This document shows positions 9,225-20,565 of a stretch of 64,000 nucleotides of DNA, one piece after another. Origin of the DNA: Lepraria neglecta. Taxonomy: Eukaryota; Ascomycota; Lecanoromycetes; Lecanorales; Stereocaulaceae. Below the pieces are notes generated by a model. That model had not been told where the DNA came from. It made no database searches and worked only from the letters and a program-made list of their open reading frames with translations. The translations under genes and the position numbers were made by a program. The stretch covers positions 2,046,001-2,110,000 of the forward strand of contig CM065652.1 in NCBI GenBank assembly GCA_033220425.1, given 5' to 3'. Each line of letters begins with the position of its first letter. Within the stretch, counting starts at the first letter, position 1.

Positions 9225-11688
9225 ATGGAATCAGCGGGAGACATAGATTCCCCTTATAACAGTGACCGAGATACCCCTGCCGACAGCTACGCGTCAGCAA
9301 AAGACGCATCCACTGCTAAGTTGAGCAATGGAGCATCAATCCCACCACAAGAGGACAACAATTTTCAGAGTGCTATCTCAGCATGGAGAAGTACGCTGTG
9401 CAATGGCTGCAAATAGACAGACCTAGCTAACGCAGCGGTTTAGATATCGACCTTACGAAGCTGGTGCCAGAGCTCGATTCTACTGCCACGGATATAGTTA
9501 CGCAGCAACGAGACTCTCTGTTATCACGCAAAGACCTAGCACAGAAGACCAAGGACTTCAGGAAGCTAGATGACGCGGCCAAGCTTGGGGAGTTTAAAGG
9601 ACTTCTGAAAGGTATGAGACCTAAGGGAAGACATTTATCTGTAGCCTACTGATTCCTTGACAGCCTACCAGAACTTCATTGACCTCTTGACAAGCCATGG
9701 GAAGACAACATCCTCCGCGTTTCTCCAACTATACTCCTCGATATCCGAAGCCCCAGATCCATACCCATTGTTGGAAGCATCCGTCGATTCCTTGCTGCTG
9801 TCAGAAGACACCCTGCCCAAAATCGCATCCGAGAACGAGCATCTCCAGAAGAACATCGCAAACCTCACACAGCAGCTGGATAATTCAGATCGGCAATTAG
9901 AAGAGGAGCGCGCTGCGAGGAAAGCGTTGGAAGACTCAAGAGACTCAAAAATCAAGGCGGTTGAATCATCGTGGAAAGCGGTGATAGAAGAGAAGAAAGA
10001 CAACTGGGAAGCCAAAGAGCGAAGCCTTGAAGAGAAGGTTGAGAGCCAGGAACGGCTTTTGAATGAGTTGAAAGCCAGCTATGAGGTCACACAACGACTG
10101 GGGCAGGGCGGTGAGAACGAAAACGAGGGGAGACAGAATTCAGCCAGCGCTGCTGAGCTAGAGATTGTGAGCTCGGATCTAGACAGGACGAGTCAGCGGC
10201 TGGCAGAAGTCGAGGCCAGGAATGAACAGCTAAGGGTAGAGCTTGCGGAAGCCTCATCAAATACTCAGCGGAAGAGCGCTACGGAAGAAGACCCGAACAA
10301 TGCTCGCTTGAGATCTGAGAACTCTGCACTATTACGGAAACTGGATAACGCCAAGCTTGAGAAGGAGACTGAGACGAGGAAGCGAGAAAGCCGCATTCGT
10401 GCCTTGGAGAAAGACGCTCAAATGCTAGAACGTGACAGGGAAGCTCTCCGTGAGCGTGTCCAGTCATGGCGCGACTATAACGAGATTAAGCAGGAACTCG
10501 AGATCTTCAAGGTACTGCCTGTCTCTTTGACAGCCGTTGATTGTCACTAACTTGGAACAGTCCATAGAGTTCGCCACCCTTGACGACGATGACATGAACC
10601 TAAATGCAGATGGCGAGGGCGAAGGTGACATGGCTCAGACAAATGGTGCCGTCAAAGGAGACAAGAAGGACTCGCTCGAACAACTTCTGCTTGCAAGGAA
10701 TAAGAAGTTGAACAACGAGATGGCCGTGCTTAGAGTTTCCCATCAGGACCTCCAGCAACAGCTTGAAGTGCTGCAAGAAGCCATATCGAATACGAATGCA
10801 GAGCTCGAACAGTCACAGAATCTTAATGCTACTCTAGAGTCTGATCTAGTCAAAGTGCAGCAAGAAGCTTCGAGTGGCTTCCCTTCGTCAGCTATGTCCA
10901 CCGCAGGAACCTATACCTCTCGCTATCCATCCTCCAATTACAACGCCAATTCCTTTCCCCGAAGAGGTAGAACGTCACCAACGTCCTCCATCATATCTGG
11001 CTTCGACCCACAGAGTGCCTCCCGCAACACGTTGGAAGCGATCCGAGTAGGCGAGCCTGTGGGTGGTGGATCTGGAATAATGCCCATGATCCAAGCTCAG
11101 CGTGACCGCTTCAAGCAGAAGAACGCTCAGTTGGAAGAAGAGCTTTCCAAGCAATACAACACGGTTTCATCACAGCGACAGGAGATTGCTTCCCTACAGA
11201 AAGACAATCTCAACCTTTACGAAAAATCCCGCTACGTCTCGACATACAGTCGTGGCGCGCCATCCTCCGCATCAGCACTCTCCCAGCCTCCGCAATCCAC
11301 AGCCGTCTCGGTTTCAGCCGAGACTCCATCAGGCCTCTCCCTGGACCGTTACCGCTCCACATACGAAGCCAACCTCTCCCCCTTCGCGGCATTCCGAGGT
11401 CGTGAATCTGCCAGGGCATACAAACGGATGAGTTTGCCTGAACGCTTTGTTTTCTCGATCACGCGGATGGTCCTCGCCAACCGGACGAGCAGAAACTTGT
11501 TCGCGTTCTACTGCTTCTCATTGCACGTCCTAATATTCATCATGCTGTATTGGATGCACTCTACGGACATTGTGAGCAACGCCAGCAATCTCGGCGAAAT
11601 ATTAAGTGCTGCTGGAACCAATCCCGGAGCAGACGCTGTACACGGCGACTGGCTTCAAGAAGGCTTCGAAGCAGGTGAGGGTACTTGA
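9225..11688 (+). CDS. Golgi membrane protein CASP/Coy1 homologue
   Basis: Coiled-coil Golgi tether of the CASP (CUX1 splice product)/Coy1 family, acting in intra-Golgi retrograde vesicle traffic. Four exons: 9225-9390, 9444-9611, 9664-10511 and 10561-11688, all in phase, 769 residues. Seen: a conserved N-terminal block (DLTKLVPELD, SRKDLAQKTKDFRK, EAPDPYPLLEASVD), long heptad-rich coiled coils at about residues 120-430, and the family's C-terminal signature with a YEANLSPFAAFRGRE-like stretch and LPERFVFSITRMVLANR. A single transmembrane helix follows (FAFYCFSLHVLIFIMLYW), then a short lumenal tail. This is a tail-anchored layout typical of the family. The start codon has a good context (CACCATGG). 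No lesions. It marks the end of the accessory region. Confidence 0.95.
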
Positions 11689-12338
11689 GTTCCCCACCCG
11701 CCGTTGGTAATGAAACCCATGAGGCCGTTCGGGGACTGCCAGTAGTCGTGATGATCCAGCTATCCTGGACTTCGCCCCCAACCGCGTTGGCCGTTCTGGT
11801 CGACGCGCCCGCGTCAGGACAGGGATACTGAATATTATAATCCAACATAATTTGCTGTGGGATGTAGGCGCCTAAGTATGGCCGCCTTGGTGAGGAGTAG
11901 TCTGGCCGTTTGGGACCAACGAGCGAATCACTGATCCTCTCTGAAACGTCCAACGATCCGAACACAGGCAAAGACTTTTGACTCGTAATGTTTTTATATC
12001 GTAACCATGGATCCTACGTCCCTCAAGGATTTAGCGATTAGTTTATAGGAAAGGATGGCGGCGTTCCGGGAGTGCAATTTGAGTGTGCAGCGGCTGAGCG
12101 TTGCAACTGAGGTCTTTCTAGGCAGATGTTCAACTAATTCTTGTTCAAAAATGTACTGCTCATCTTCCTACAAGTATTGCAACATTCGCTCTCCGCAATC
12201 CCCTTCTCGATTTCGCTGTCCCTAACTTCTTCGTTTACCGGTATCATTTTCTCTTCCGTCTTTGTACCTCTGTTGAAACGTTCCAAATGCGACTACACTA
12301 ATTCGCTTTACAACATCGCTGAAGTCTCCATTTCTAGG
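11689..12338. other. Intergenic, 650 bp
   Basis: No gene supported. Open frames on the minus strand overlapping the CASP 3' end are shadows. Presumed promoter of the cell-surface pseudogene that follows. Confidence 0.5.
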
Positions 12339-14900
12339 ATGCGAATTTTGCAATCTGGGCCTTCTCTGAAGGCTTTTCAGCTTCTGTTATTTGTCTCTAT
12401 TATCTACGGCATTTGCGCCACTAACAGTCACCCACAACCATGACTCCCTGACCAGCCCCTGACGACCGACGTTGACATCTTATGGAACGAATGAAGACGT
12501 CGATTCGGTGCATGTTAAGGCCAACACCCGGCAGGACTCTTCAGAGAGTACTGCTTCTTCGGCCACCCGTTACGCCTGCTTAGGTCTAGAAATACATGAA
12601 GCAAGAAGATTGTCGGGTCAAACCACAAAGCATCATTTGAGACTGGCCGACGTGATAAGTACCATGACTCAGATGACAGATGGGGATGGAAGCACCCTTG
12701 ATTCAGCAGCATTAGACTTGAGCTGGAGAAGAAACCCAGACTGCATAAAGAGTTGGTCCTCCTTGATGGCTACAGCATCCCACAAGAAACTCTGCTCAGC
12801 ATCTACCTACACTGCGGATTGGGGTGTCGGATACGAAAACTTGACGAAATGCATACATTATCAAGCCCCGATGGTGTCATCGTCAACCGCTGTTGATCAT
12901 TGCTGCGGACAATGCACCACCGAATATCGGGAAGCCATTGTATATCACTGGCCGACGTCGCGAACCAATACCTGGTGTGACTCCATCAGAACCAAAGAGA
13001 GCGTCTGCAGCCAAGAGCATCATCCTATATACGACGGTTTCGTGACGACTCCTGCACCCATCAAAACCACTTACTGGGGAGAACCGGTTCAATAAATTCC
13101 ATTCGTACTAGATCTTTACTCAACCGATGATGAAGACCACATCTACATGCCTACTCCCACGACTGGGCCTTACTCAGTAGCTAGTAATGGTTTCGTATAG
13201 TACGTTCCCTCTTCTGCGCTGTTTATTGACACCATGAGGTCTGACCTGATCTAGTGCCCCCTCAAGCGTATACGTCATATTCCCATACATTTCTGCAACC
13301 GACAGTTGTGGTCAACTCGGACCCGTGTACAAATCCTTCACCTGGGGGCTTCCCGTAAAGGGCTTTGCGACGTGGGATCCATTCTTTGGCTACGAATCAT
13401 TCAAAGCAGCAGACGCAGGATGCCCACGGAGCCCCCGCCCCATCCTGTATCCAGGCACGGTATCCAATACAACTATGACTGCTGGAACTTACATGGAGTA
13501 CTTAAAAAAACGCGCATTCTTGGAGGCCATTCCATTTATCATATTGCCTGACTTTGTCGGATTATTCAGCCCCTTGTGGGCGAACTGCAAATATGAGACT
13601 ATAGCCGATATAGGCAGGGACCCTCCACGAACCTTGCAGCCAGCAAACAATATGAAACCCCAAGCTACAAGTTCTCCTACTTCGCCCAAAACTACGTCGA
13701 CTCCTCTTCATCCTCACGCGAGGCCGACATCGCCTGTTCCAGAACCAACACAATCGGCCCCTACATCATCACCGGAACACTTTTCAACAGCAGAAGACTC
13801 GCCGCTACATCCAGCCACAGATCCATCAACCCTGCTGCAGCAGGCCAGCACTCGGTCACCTCCATCTTTGCACCATATTTCATCAACGCCGGGAGGAACA
13901 GTCCCGATGCAGACTTCGTCTCTACACGACATCCCACCAAAGCCAGAAGCCCACCCACAGTCGGCAACAAACACACCAACCCCGCATGATCACGGAAATG
14001 CCTCGACTGACCTCTCCGGCCGCTCGTCAGAAATTTCTCCCCCAAATGCAGTAGCCGCATCAAAGGCTCCTTTACCACAACCTGACTCCATCCCGGGGCC
14101 AGCAAATTCCATGCCAACAAGCACCGACAGTCCAATCCACCCCCTAGATAGGCCGCTCTCCAGTCAACACCCACCCACCAAAGCCACCGCTCTAGCTGAA
14201 GACCATACGCTACTATCGGACGGACCAATAATAAATCCTTCCGCAATATCATTAAACCTGTTGCAATGGCAGAAAGCACTCAATTGACTGACTAGCTAAG
14301 AGATAGGGATGTATGGAGTACTAATAGACATCTCCGTCTATTTGCTAGCAAAATATGCCTGTAGACAACGGGGATAGACAATGGAATCGCATAAAGAGCA
14401 ATCAGGCAACCAGATTGCAACAAAACCCCGAAGAAAAAGATGACTATTCCTCTATCCTATCACACCTTGCTTCTGCGAAGATCGAAAACCCGACCATCGC
14501 CGCTACAGATCAAGCTACTCAGAGCCTTGAGCGATTGAGCGGTTCATCAAGCCTAGGAACGTTCCGAGGGATTGTTACCGCTATCACGACCCATTCTCAA
14601 GCTCCAGCAAGTCGCTCGCGAACGAAGAAGAGTTCACACCGTCCGAGTAACTCGTACTCTACTGCTAGCACTAGGGACTCTCGATCAGGGTCTGGTTCGC
14701 TAAAAACGGTTAACAGGACGGCCGTTGGTACGAAGAGCATGGTGAGTAACACGCTGGGTGCTACCGGCGGTGAGGCTACGAGATCTGGCGCAGCGAGCCC
14801 TAGTAGTACAGCCGCTCAAGGGATTGGAAGTAGAGCAACAATGCCTGGCTTCGCGGAGCTCGTGCCATGGGCAATAGGGACATTGTTGATAATAATATGA
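12339..14900 (+). pseudogene. Cell-surface/secreted protein, paralogue A (in-frame stop)
   Basis: Related to the gene at 25213-28596. ATG at 12339 starts a signal peptide (FQLLLFVSIIYGICA). A short weakly supported intron leads to the Ser/Cys-rich body at about 12470, with NPDCIKSWSS, then CCGQCTTEY and TNTWCDS. The frame is open up to a TAA at 13093-13095 and stays open after it as IPFVLDLYSTDDED, so the TAA looks like a nonsense change. A canonical intron 13200-13254 then joins to the conserved VYVIFPYISATDSCGQLGPVY block, the LWANCKYETIADIGRDPPRTL block and a Pro/Ser/Thr-rich stalk up to 14287. A further Ser/Thr-rich frame at 14355-14900 ends in a hydrophobic tail (FAELVPWAIGTLLIII), as in GPI-anchored wall proteins. 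Its link to the rest is unclear. Function unknown; the wall or surface role is inferred. Confidence 0.6.
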
Positions 14901-15208
14901 TTACATGGCACACAGGTACAGAAAAGATCTCCGCAGTACAAAACAAAGTATTATTCAGAAGAGCGTTGAAATTGTTAAAATCTCATTTTCATTTCATAAA
15001 AAGTACTACTGTCATATACCCTAGATATAACTGAAAAGACCCTGGTATCCCATGCCTGAACGCCACGTCACAATATCCCGTAAACGCCATCCTAGCCCGA
15101 CCCTCCCAGCTACAGAAGCGAGAGTCATCACAGCCTTAAAGGAAAACGTAAAAGCGTAGAAAACTTTATATCCCATTACATTCCATTCCATTCCATTCCC
15201 ACCACTCA
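14901..15208. other. Intergenic with short pentanucleotide run
   Basis: A 308-bp convergent spacer. It contains four copies of ATTCC at about 15179-15199. No gene. Confidence 0.6.
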
Positions 15209-16054
15209 TCAGCCATAGAACCAGTACTCCGCTGCGTATTGTATTTCGAAAGCCGTAGGCATCCCAGTACACGTCTTTGGGGCATTCCCTCCCGCAGTGT
15301 TGACTCTGTATATCTCCTTCACGTTTGGCCTGTAGTCAACCTCCTGGATCACTAAGGGAGCGTCGGGTGTCTCCACTTGCAATTTTAACCAAGGGACTGG
15401 GGTGCTGCTGTCTGTACCATTTGCTGCACTAGGTGGTGCGGTGACATTGAAGGCCTTTTTGGAAAAGAAGATGCCGTAGTTTGTGTCGCCTTGGACAAGG
15501 TTGAAGGTGGGTGTGGTGGCGTTGGTGAAGTAATGGTGGCCAGAGAGGACAGAGCCTGAGCCGAGGGGTGTAAGGTTTGTCGCATCTTCGGGGGGAGGCT
15601 GTTTATTGGCGTAAAGGGCGAGCGCAGGGACCTGGTCAAGCGGGTGTTGACTAGATGGAGCAGAAGTGCAGGCGCTGGCCATGCATGTGACGTTATAGAG
15701 GTTTGCGGTGGCGCCGAGGGCGGTGGGAGCGGTCGAAGGATCAACGCCTGCAGAGCACGAGTAATTCTGAAATTGTTAGTAACCAAGTCTGAATGTAGAG
15801 GTCAAGGAATAGCTTACCTGCGTGCCGCGTCCGAGAGCAACGTGGAAGACCGCGAGGCCCGCTGATGGTGGGGGCAGGGCAGAGCCTGGCATCGCTGATG
15901 GATCGGGCAGTTTACACGAATGAGAAGGCGAAGCAGCCCGTATTTTGGCATTTGTTTGGTAATAAGTCAGAGAACCCTCTGACAAGTGCCCATGATGGGG
16001 CACAGACGAGACCAGGCATGCTAGCGACGAGAGCAATAGAAGTTGAAATTGCAT
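15209..16054 (-). CDS. Secreted DUF3455-domain protein
   Basis: Secreted protein of 264 residues, from exons 16054-15818 and 15766-15209 (intron 51 nt, GTAAGC...TTTCAG). Seen: signal peptide (MQFQLLLLSSLACLVSS), then the DUF3455 (PF11937) pattern: LPPPSAGLAVFHVALGRGTQ, NYSC, GATANLYNVTC, GHHYF, VPWLKL, YRVNTAGGNAPKTC and the terminal QYAAEYWFYG. These proteins are often named malate dehydrogenase-like in databases, but no dehydrogenase fold or activity is evident; function is unknown. Cys pairs suggest disulfides. The gene is intact and isolated, convergent with the pseudogene to its left. Confidence 0.92.
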
Positions 16055-17041
16055 TATGGCGATACTACTAGTTAGTAGACAAGAAGGTGAAGAACCGAAA
16101 GCCTTGGGTCCAGCCAGGTCAAACGTCGCGATATATCCAGAAGAGAATATACTAGCACAGCACTTGAGGAAAAGGAACGGTCAGAAAGGTCGTGAGCACG
16201 GGACTTGGAGGTGGCCATGATGGATTCTTTATGTATACTGTTTCAGTTACTATTCCTGACTTGCAGCGATAACCGGTATATTCGAGATGCACCACTTAAT
16301 GGCCTGGCATGTCAAACATCCACAATGACCGGATGGCTAAAAACAGACTGAGCGGTAACACGGAAGCTAGGCTAGAAGGAGTTTTAGTGAAGAATTGGCG
16401 GCGGCTCCATTGAATGGCGGAGGCTTGCCGATTGGAAGATGACTTGCAGATGGCGATCTGCGCATGGTGCATTCCAAGGTTCCTGGGCGCTTATTTCCCT
16501 TCTTTTTCAGCGGGAAAACTCGACTTTGTAACGGGAATTCCATACTTTAGACACTTACAAATTTTTTCTCGAGTCCCCAGCTTCATACGAGCAAAACCAG
16601 AGGAAAACATTAAACGATCTATCTTTAGATCTCTCTGGAAGTCCGGGTATCTGCTCTAGCGTTTTCGCTATGTATCTGTGAGTCCATGATTGGTGATGGA
16701 TGCACGCTATTTTGGTGTTTCATCTCAAGATCCACCTCGGCGGTTAAGCCATCGGACGGAAGATCCTTCTCGCATCTATTGGTTCAGTGTCTGCCAACCT
16801 ACTTATCGTAAACGCCATCCTTCGACTTGGCTGCATAACGGAAGATCATGGGACCAACGGCGTGCGGCTCCACGGGTGTGGTTGTGCAACGGCATCCTCT
16901 CGTCCTGTGGAGCTGCCATGACGACTTGCCAGTGATACAGGCCGGTTGGTTGGTCTCATTGGCAAACGATAAAAATGTCCTTTGACAGCCTTGTGTACAA
17001 AGACTTGGCATATAACAGAGCGAGTAGCCATGTAGAGGCCT

Positions 17042-18110
17042 TCTGGCTTCGCTATCTGCCTTGCTTCGTGGGCGCGAACGATACCCACCATCTTGTTTCA
17101 CGAAGCAGGCTACCAGGCCTGAAGTTGCCCCATCTCTCTAGCCTCCAGAGACCATCTGCCTTCGTCATCTGTCATTTGCTTAACGGGCGCGAAGATACCA
17201 TCCATCCCGTCTCACCATGATAGGCCCGTGGGGAGCTCCTTGGACCATCCCTGAGAAAACCTGCGGTCATTGCATTAGCGTAGGATTGGATGAATGTTGG
17301 CAATTGCTGCCAACGTCCAGGTCGAAGGCCGCTCAGTGATGAGCGGAAAAAGCCGAACACTTCCTAATTGTTGCCGATTAAATGATACATATGCTCGATT
17401 ATCTTCAGGCACAGGCAAACCCTCACTCAAGGTCACCTTCCTACCCCAATTGTTTAAATGGACGCGAAAACTGCGCTCCATCTCGTTTCATTGTGAACAT
17501 TCAAAAAATTTCCCTTAGTCTGGGGAAGCCGCTTACCCCATCCTTCAGAGAACATCTAGGCATAGCATTTGCTAACAGATAGCTTCTTAGTCCTGGCATC
17601 ACCTGATTGCGGGATGGAGCTGCAAGATGAACGCAGAATCGGCCTAAGATCAGGCGACGGATCCTCCTATTGGTCTCGAGCTCCCGCCTCGACAAGGATG
17701 AAACGTGGACCGCGGGACAATACAGGTGACAGCGCTTTAAGTCAGTTTTGTGTAGCGAGAAGTGGTTACAGATGTAATGCTGCACACAAAATGTGGAAAA
17801 ATGTCTCAATCAGCGACAGACATGGCCCGTAGCTAACGGTCCATTGCTGCTGATGCCTCGTCGCTGCGTTCGATAGCCTTGAGTTTGGAGCAGAACCAAA
17901 GATCTACTACTAGGATAAGACCGAGGCTGGTCTGCATTCCTTCCCTCAATCTAAGAGTCTTACCTATACAAATGCGAATAAAGATGCCGATCGAATGACT
18001 ATAGAAGACAGTGGTCGGTTCATGGAGTCATCCATTTTGCTATCCGCGATTTGCACTTTGGGCGCGAAGGGCATCCTCCTCGTCGTTTCACTTGGCCACC
18101 AACTAGGCTC
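17042..18110. repeat. Dispersed diverged repeat with GGGCGCGAA core, 3 copies
   Basis: Copies at about 17042-17117, 17151-17225 and 18030-18110. Each has a CTTCGxxATCTG/TATCCGCGATTTG-type left part, the core GGGCGCGAA (at 17070, 17185 and 18060), a CATC run and a TTTCAC/TCTCAC right part. Strongly diverged. Confidence 0.45.
17388..17452 (-). pseudogene. Fragment of the intradiol dioxygenase 3' end
   Basis: About 65 bp matches the 3' end of the dioxygenase gene at 19019. On the minus strand it reads GRKVTLSEGLPVPEDN against GRKVKLIEGLPVPDVD in the full gene. The DNA similarity continues past the parent's stop codon into its 3' flank, so it is a duplicated genomic piece, not a conserved domain. 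The parent stop is lost. Confidence 0.7.
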
Positions 18111-18399
18111 GTCGTTGATTGACCTATCACGTAACACCCTTGCTGCATTATCTTGTAATTATAGTTGCCTCAACTGTAACATGGCCGCATTCCTAGACCA
18201 GAATCAAGAAGATGTCTAGCTTGAAAGCAGTTTCGATCCCCACAATACACTCCTCAATGCAACTAATCTAGACCCAATATTTCTGGAGGCGAAGGCTTCG
18301 GGGTACCTGCTCTCTTAGACCCCTAGCTCGACATAGACAGAAGCAAGTTCTGTATAGCCTGGTTCAAACGACGACAATATTGGTTTTGCTGGGACCCAC

Positions 18400-18741
18400 T
18401 CAGTCCCGTACTCTGGCACGCAGAAAGCACTGAGCCCATGCTGTTCCTAACACGGTTGAAGAAGACAGTCCATTGACATAGCCAGGGCGTTCTAACTTCA
18501 GCAGCGCCACGAGCTTTTCAAACCTGGTATTGAGCTTGTCCTCTTCGGCTTTGCTCTCTCTTGGCGTCTCTAGCTCGAGCGCGAAGTCTGAGGCGACCTT
18601 GTCAAATTCGAATAGGTCGCTCATGTGACATTTGAAATCCAAGCAGTAAGCGTCTAACTCATCAATTGGAGGTATAATGGCGGCTAGAAGCCGTATATCA
18701 AGGGTATTGGAACAGCTGGCGGCCGAGTTCGTTTGCAGCAT
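18400..18741 (-). CDS. Hypothetical 113-residue protein
   Basis: Single open frame without recognised domain. It has an amphipathic, acidic middle (LFEFDKVASDFALELETPRES...KLNTRFEKLVALLKLE) that could form helices. No signal peptide. A GTG triplet repeat lies 17-40 bp upstream of the ATG. Could be a small regulator-type gene or a chance frame; kept at low confidence because composition looks protein-like. Confidence 0.35.
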   Translation of the reverse strand: MLQTNSAASCSNTLDIRLLAAIIPPIDELDAYCLDFKCHMSDLFEFDKVASDFALELETPRESKAEEDKLNTRFEKLVALLKLERPGYVNGLSSSTVLGTAWAQCFLRARVRD

Positions 18742-18757
18742 GGCTTGAACGAGTACG

Positions 18758-18781
18758 TCGTGGTGGTGGTGGTGGTGGTGT
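18758..18781. repeat. GTG/TGG trinucleotide microsatellite
   Basis: About eight tandem TGG triplets, lying just upstream of the hypothetical gene that starts at 18741 on the minus strand. Confidence 0.9.
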
Positions 18782-19018
18782 TGGGCTGGTTTGGCGAGAA
18801 AGCTTAAAGCAAGTCTGTTGCATCTGAACTGAGTATTAGAGGTGCGTTTTGCGAAGTCCTGTTTGTGAGTTTGCTTAGCATTGAAAATTCTGAAACTGTT
18901 ATGGTTGTTAAAGACACGTCATCAGGCTAGGATAATATTGTCTCCTCAGCGGAGTGAATAATTAGGTTGTACTTGTTTCTGGTGAATGAAGACACGCTAG
19001 AATGGAGGAGTCATATCC

Positions 19019-20080
19019 TCAATCGACATCAGGCACAGGCAACCCTTCGATCAACTTCACCTTCCTACCGAGAGCCTCCAATGCTTTTCTGCTCTTCTCA
19101 GCCCGTAAATCAGAAGCTTCCTTCTCTGACACCAAGACGAAATCATGCTCCAGTACCGCACTACCAACGGCAACGTCATACTCCTTTGCAACCATCTTGT
19201 CTGCGGGGTGAAAATCGACAAGGAGTGAATTCTTGACACCGAACACGGCATCCGAGGTCTCGTATGGGTCGCCGCGAACATACAACGCCGTGATCAAGTG
19301 GTCGTAGCCGGGCTTCTCAAACATAAAGTGCATGTGCGCTGGGCGGAATGGGTGGCGATGTAATTTTTCCAATAGTTTGCCCACCGGTCCATCGTGGGGG
19401 ATGGGGTACGGCACAGGCTTGATAGCCTTGAACCAGAAATTGCCATCTTGATCACTTCTTATGACACACCGACCATCTGGACCTTCTCGATCAGCATACT
19501 GCACATCATAGTGACCAGAGCTATCCGTTTCCCATATATCAATCTTCACATCCGGGATTGGGTTGCCATGGCTATCTTTGATGGTACAGATGACGAGACA
19601 TGGCTCGCCGTTGGGATCGTGAGACATTGCATCTCCATGCGCCATGTCTTCGGCCTCGTGCGAGTGGAAGGGGCCGAGGACAGAACCCTCGGTTGAATGG
19701 GCGGGCTTGGGATGATCTATTGAGTCGACGAGCAAAGAGAGACCAAGGATGTCCGAGAGCAGGATGAACTCCTGATCCGCTTGTCAGCTCTTGCTGTTCT
19801 TCATGTCCTCATATGGTCCTCATGAGAAATGTCATACCTGGCGAACATCACTGCATATCTGCCCCACAGCAGTCAAGAACTGGATTGCTACCATCCATTC
19901 CTTTGTACTCAATCGAGTCTCTCGAGCAAAGTCATGCATATGGGTGACCAGCCGTTCGAGGACGTAGGTCAGGCGAGCATCTGAGCTTTGAGAGTTGATG
20001 CGGATAGTGTTCTCAGTGATGTTGTCGATGGTCAAGTCCTTCATCGGAGGTACCTTCGCCTTCGAGGGATCCATATTCAT
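19019..20080 (-). CDS. Intradiol ring-cleavage dioxygenase (catechol/hydroxyquinol 1,2-dioxygenase type)
   Basis: Non-heme Fe(III) dioxygenase that opens catechol or hydroxyquinol rings between the two hydroxyls, feeding the beta-ketoadipate pathway. Exons 20080-19838 and 19771-19019 (66-nt intron, GTATGA...GATCAG) give 331 residues. The N-terminal helical dimerisation domain (LTYVLERLVTHMHDFARETRLS) is followed by the catalytic beta-sandwich. Iron ligands visible are Tyr in SSGHYDVQYAD, Tyr in VPYPIPHDGPVG and the two His in RPAHMHF. STEGSVLGPFH and VKIDIWETD are further signature blocks. No signal peptide, so cytosolic. Length and N-domain favour hydroxyquinol/catechol 1,2-dioxygenase over protocatechuate 3,4-dioxygenase. 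A copied fragment of its 3' end lies 1.6 kb away. Confidence 0.93.
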
Positions 20081-20565
20081 GGTGTCAAGCTCTTTTGCTT
20101 TCTAAATTGCTCTTGGGCCGTGTTGTATGGTATTTCAACCACCTGGTGGTATGAGATGAGTTCTTGGAGTTGGCAAGCCCGAAATTCGAGTGCGGGAATT
20201 GATGGCTTTGTACGCAATTTGCCGTGCTTTCCTCCGGCCCGACGCTGAGACGGAAGCTCTATGCTCGTTGCTTTGTAGAAAGTCATCTCGAATCGCGGTG
20301 GAACCAGTCGTTGTTGGTACCGTCGCGGGGTCAACGACGGTAAGGTTACTCGGCAAGGGGAAAGAACTCCCCACCTCCCCTTCCCCAGAAATTCAACAAA
20401 GCGCCTAATTCCGCCCCAAATCGTCATTTTCCGCTCCGCCGCCGTCCGAGGGTCCTTAATAGCCTTGGACAACAACATCAATAACAATAAGACCCATTGC
20501 TATGGAAGCAGTTCTATATTACACATAACTAGCTAGGTGGGAGCCCCTTTCCACCTTACATCTAC
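20081..20565. promoter_or_regulatory. Divergent intergenic region, dioxygenase / cation transporter
   Basis: A 485-bp spacer between two divergent genes, so it should carry both promoters. A 136-codon minus-strand frame across it has no recognisable domain. Confidence 0.45.

Larger units (their letters stand above)
16055..18399. other. 2.3-kb gene-poor region with decayed repeats
   Basis: No intact gene. It contains three diverged copies of a roughly 80-bp element centred on GGGCGCGAA (about 17042, 17151 and 18030) and a fragment copied from the 3' end of the nearby dioxygenase gene (17388-17452). All open frames here are short and mutually overlapping. Confidence 0.55.

Noticed and set aside
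13714-14279. Minus-strand frames of 86 and 172 codons
   Set aside because: Antisense shadows of the Pro/Ser/Thr-rich stalk in surface-protein paralogue A.
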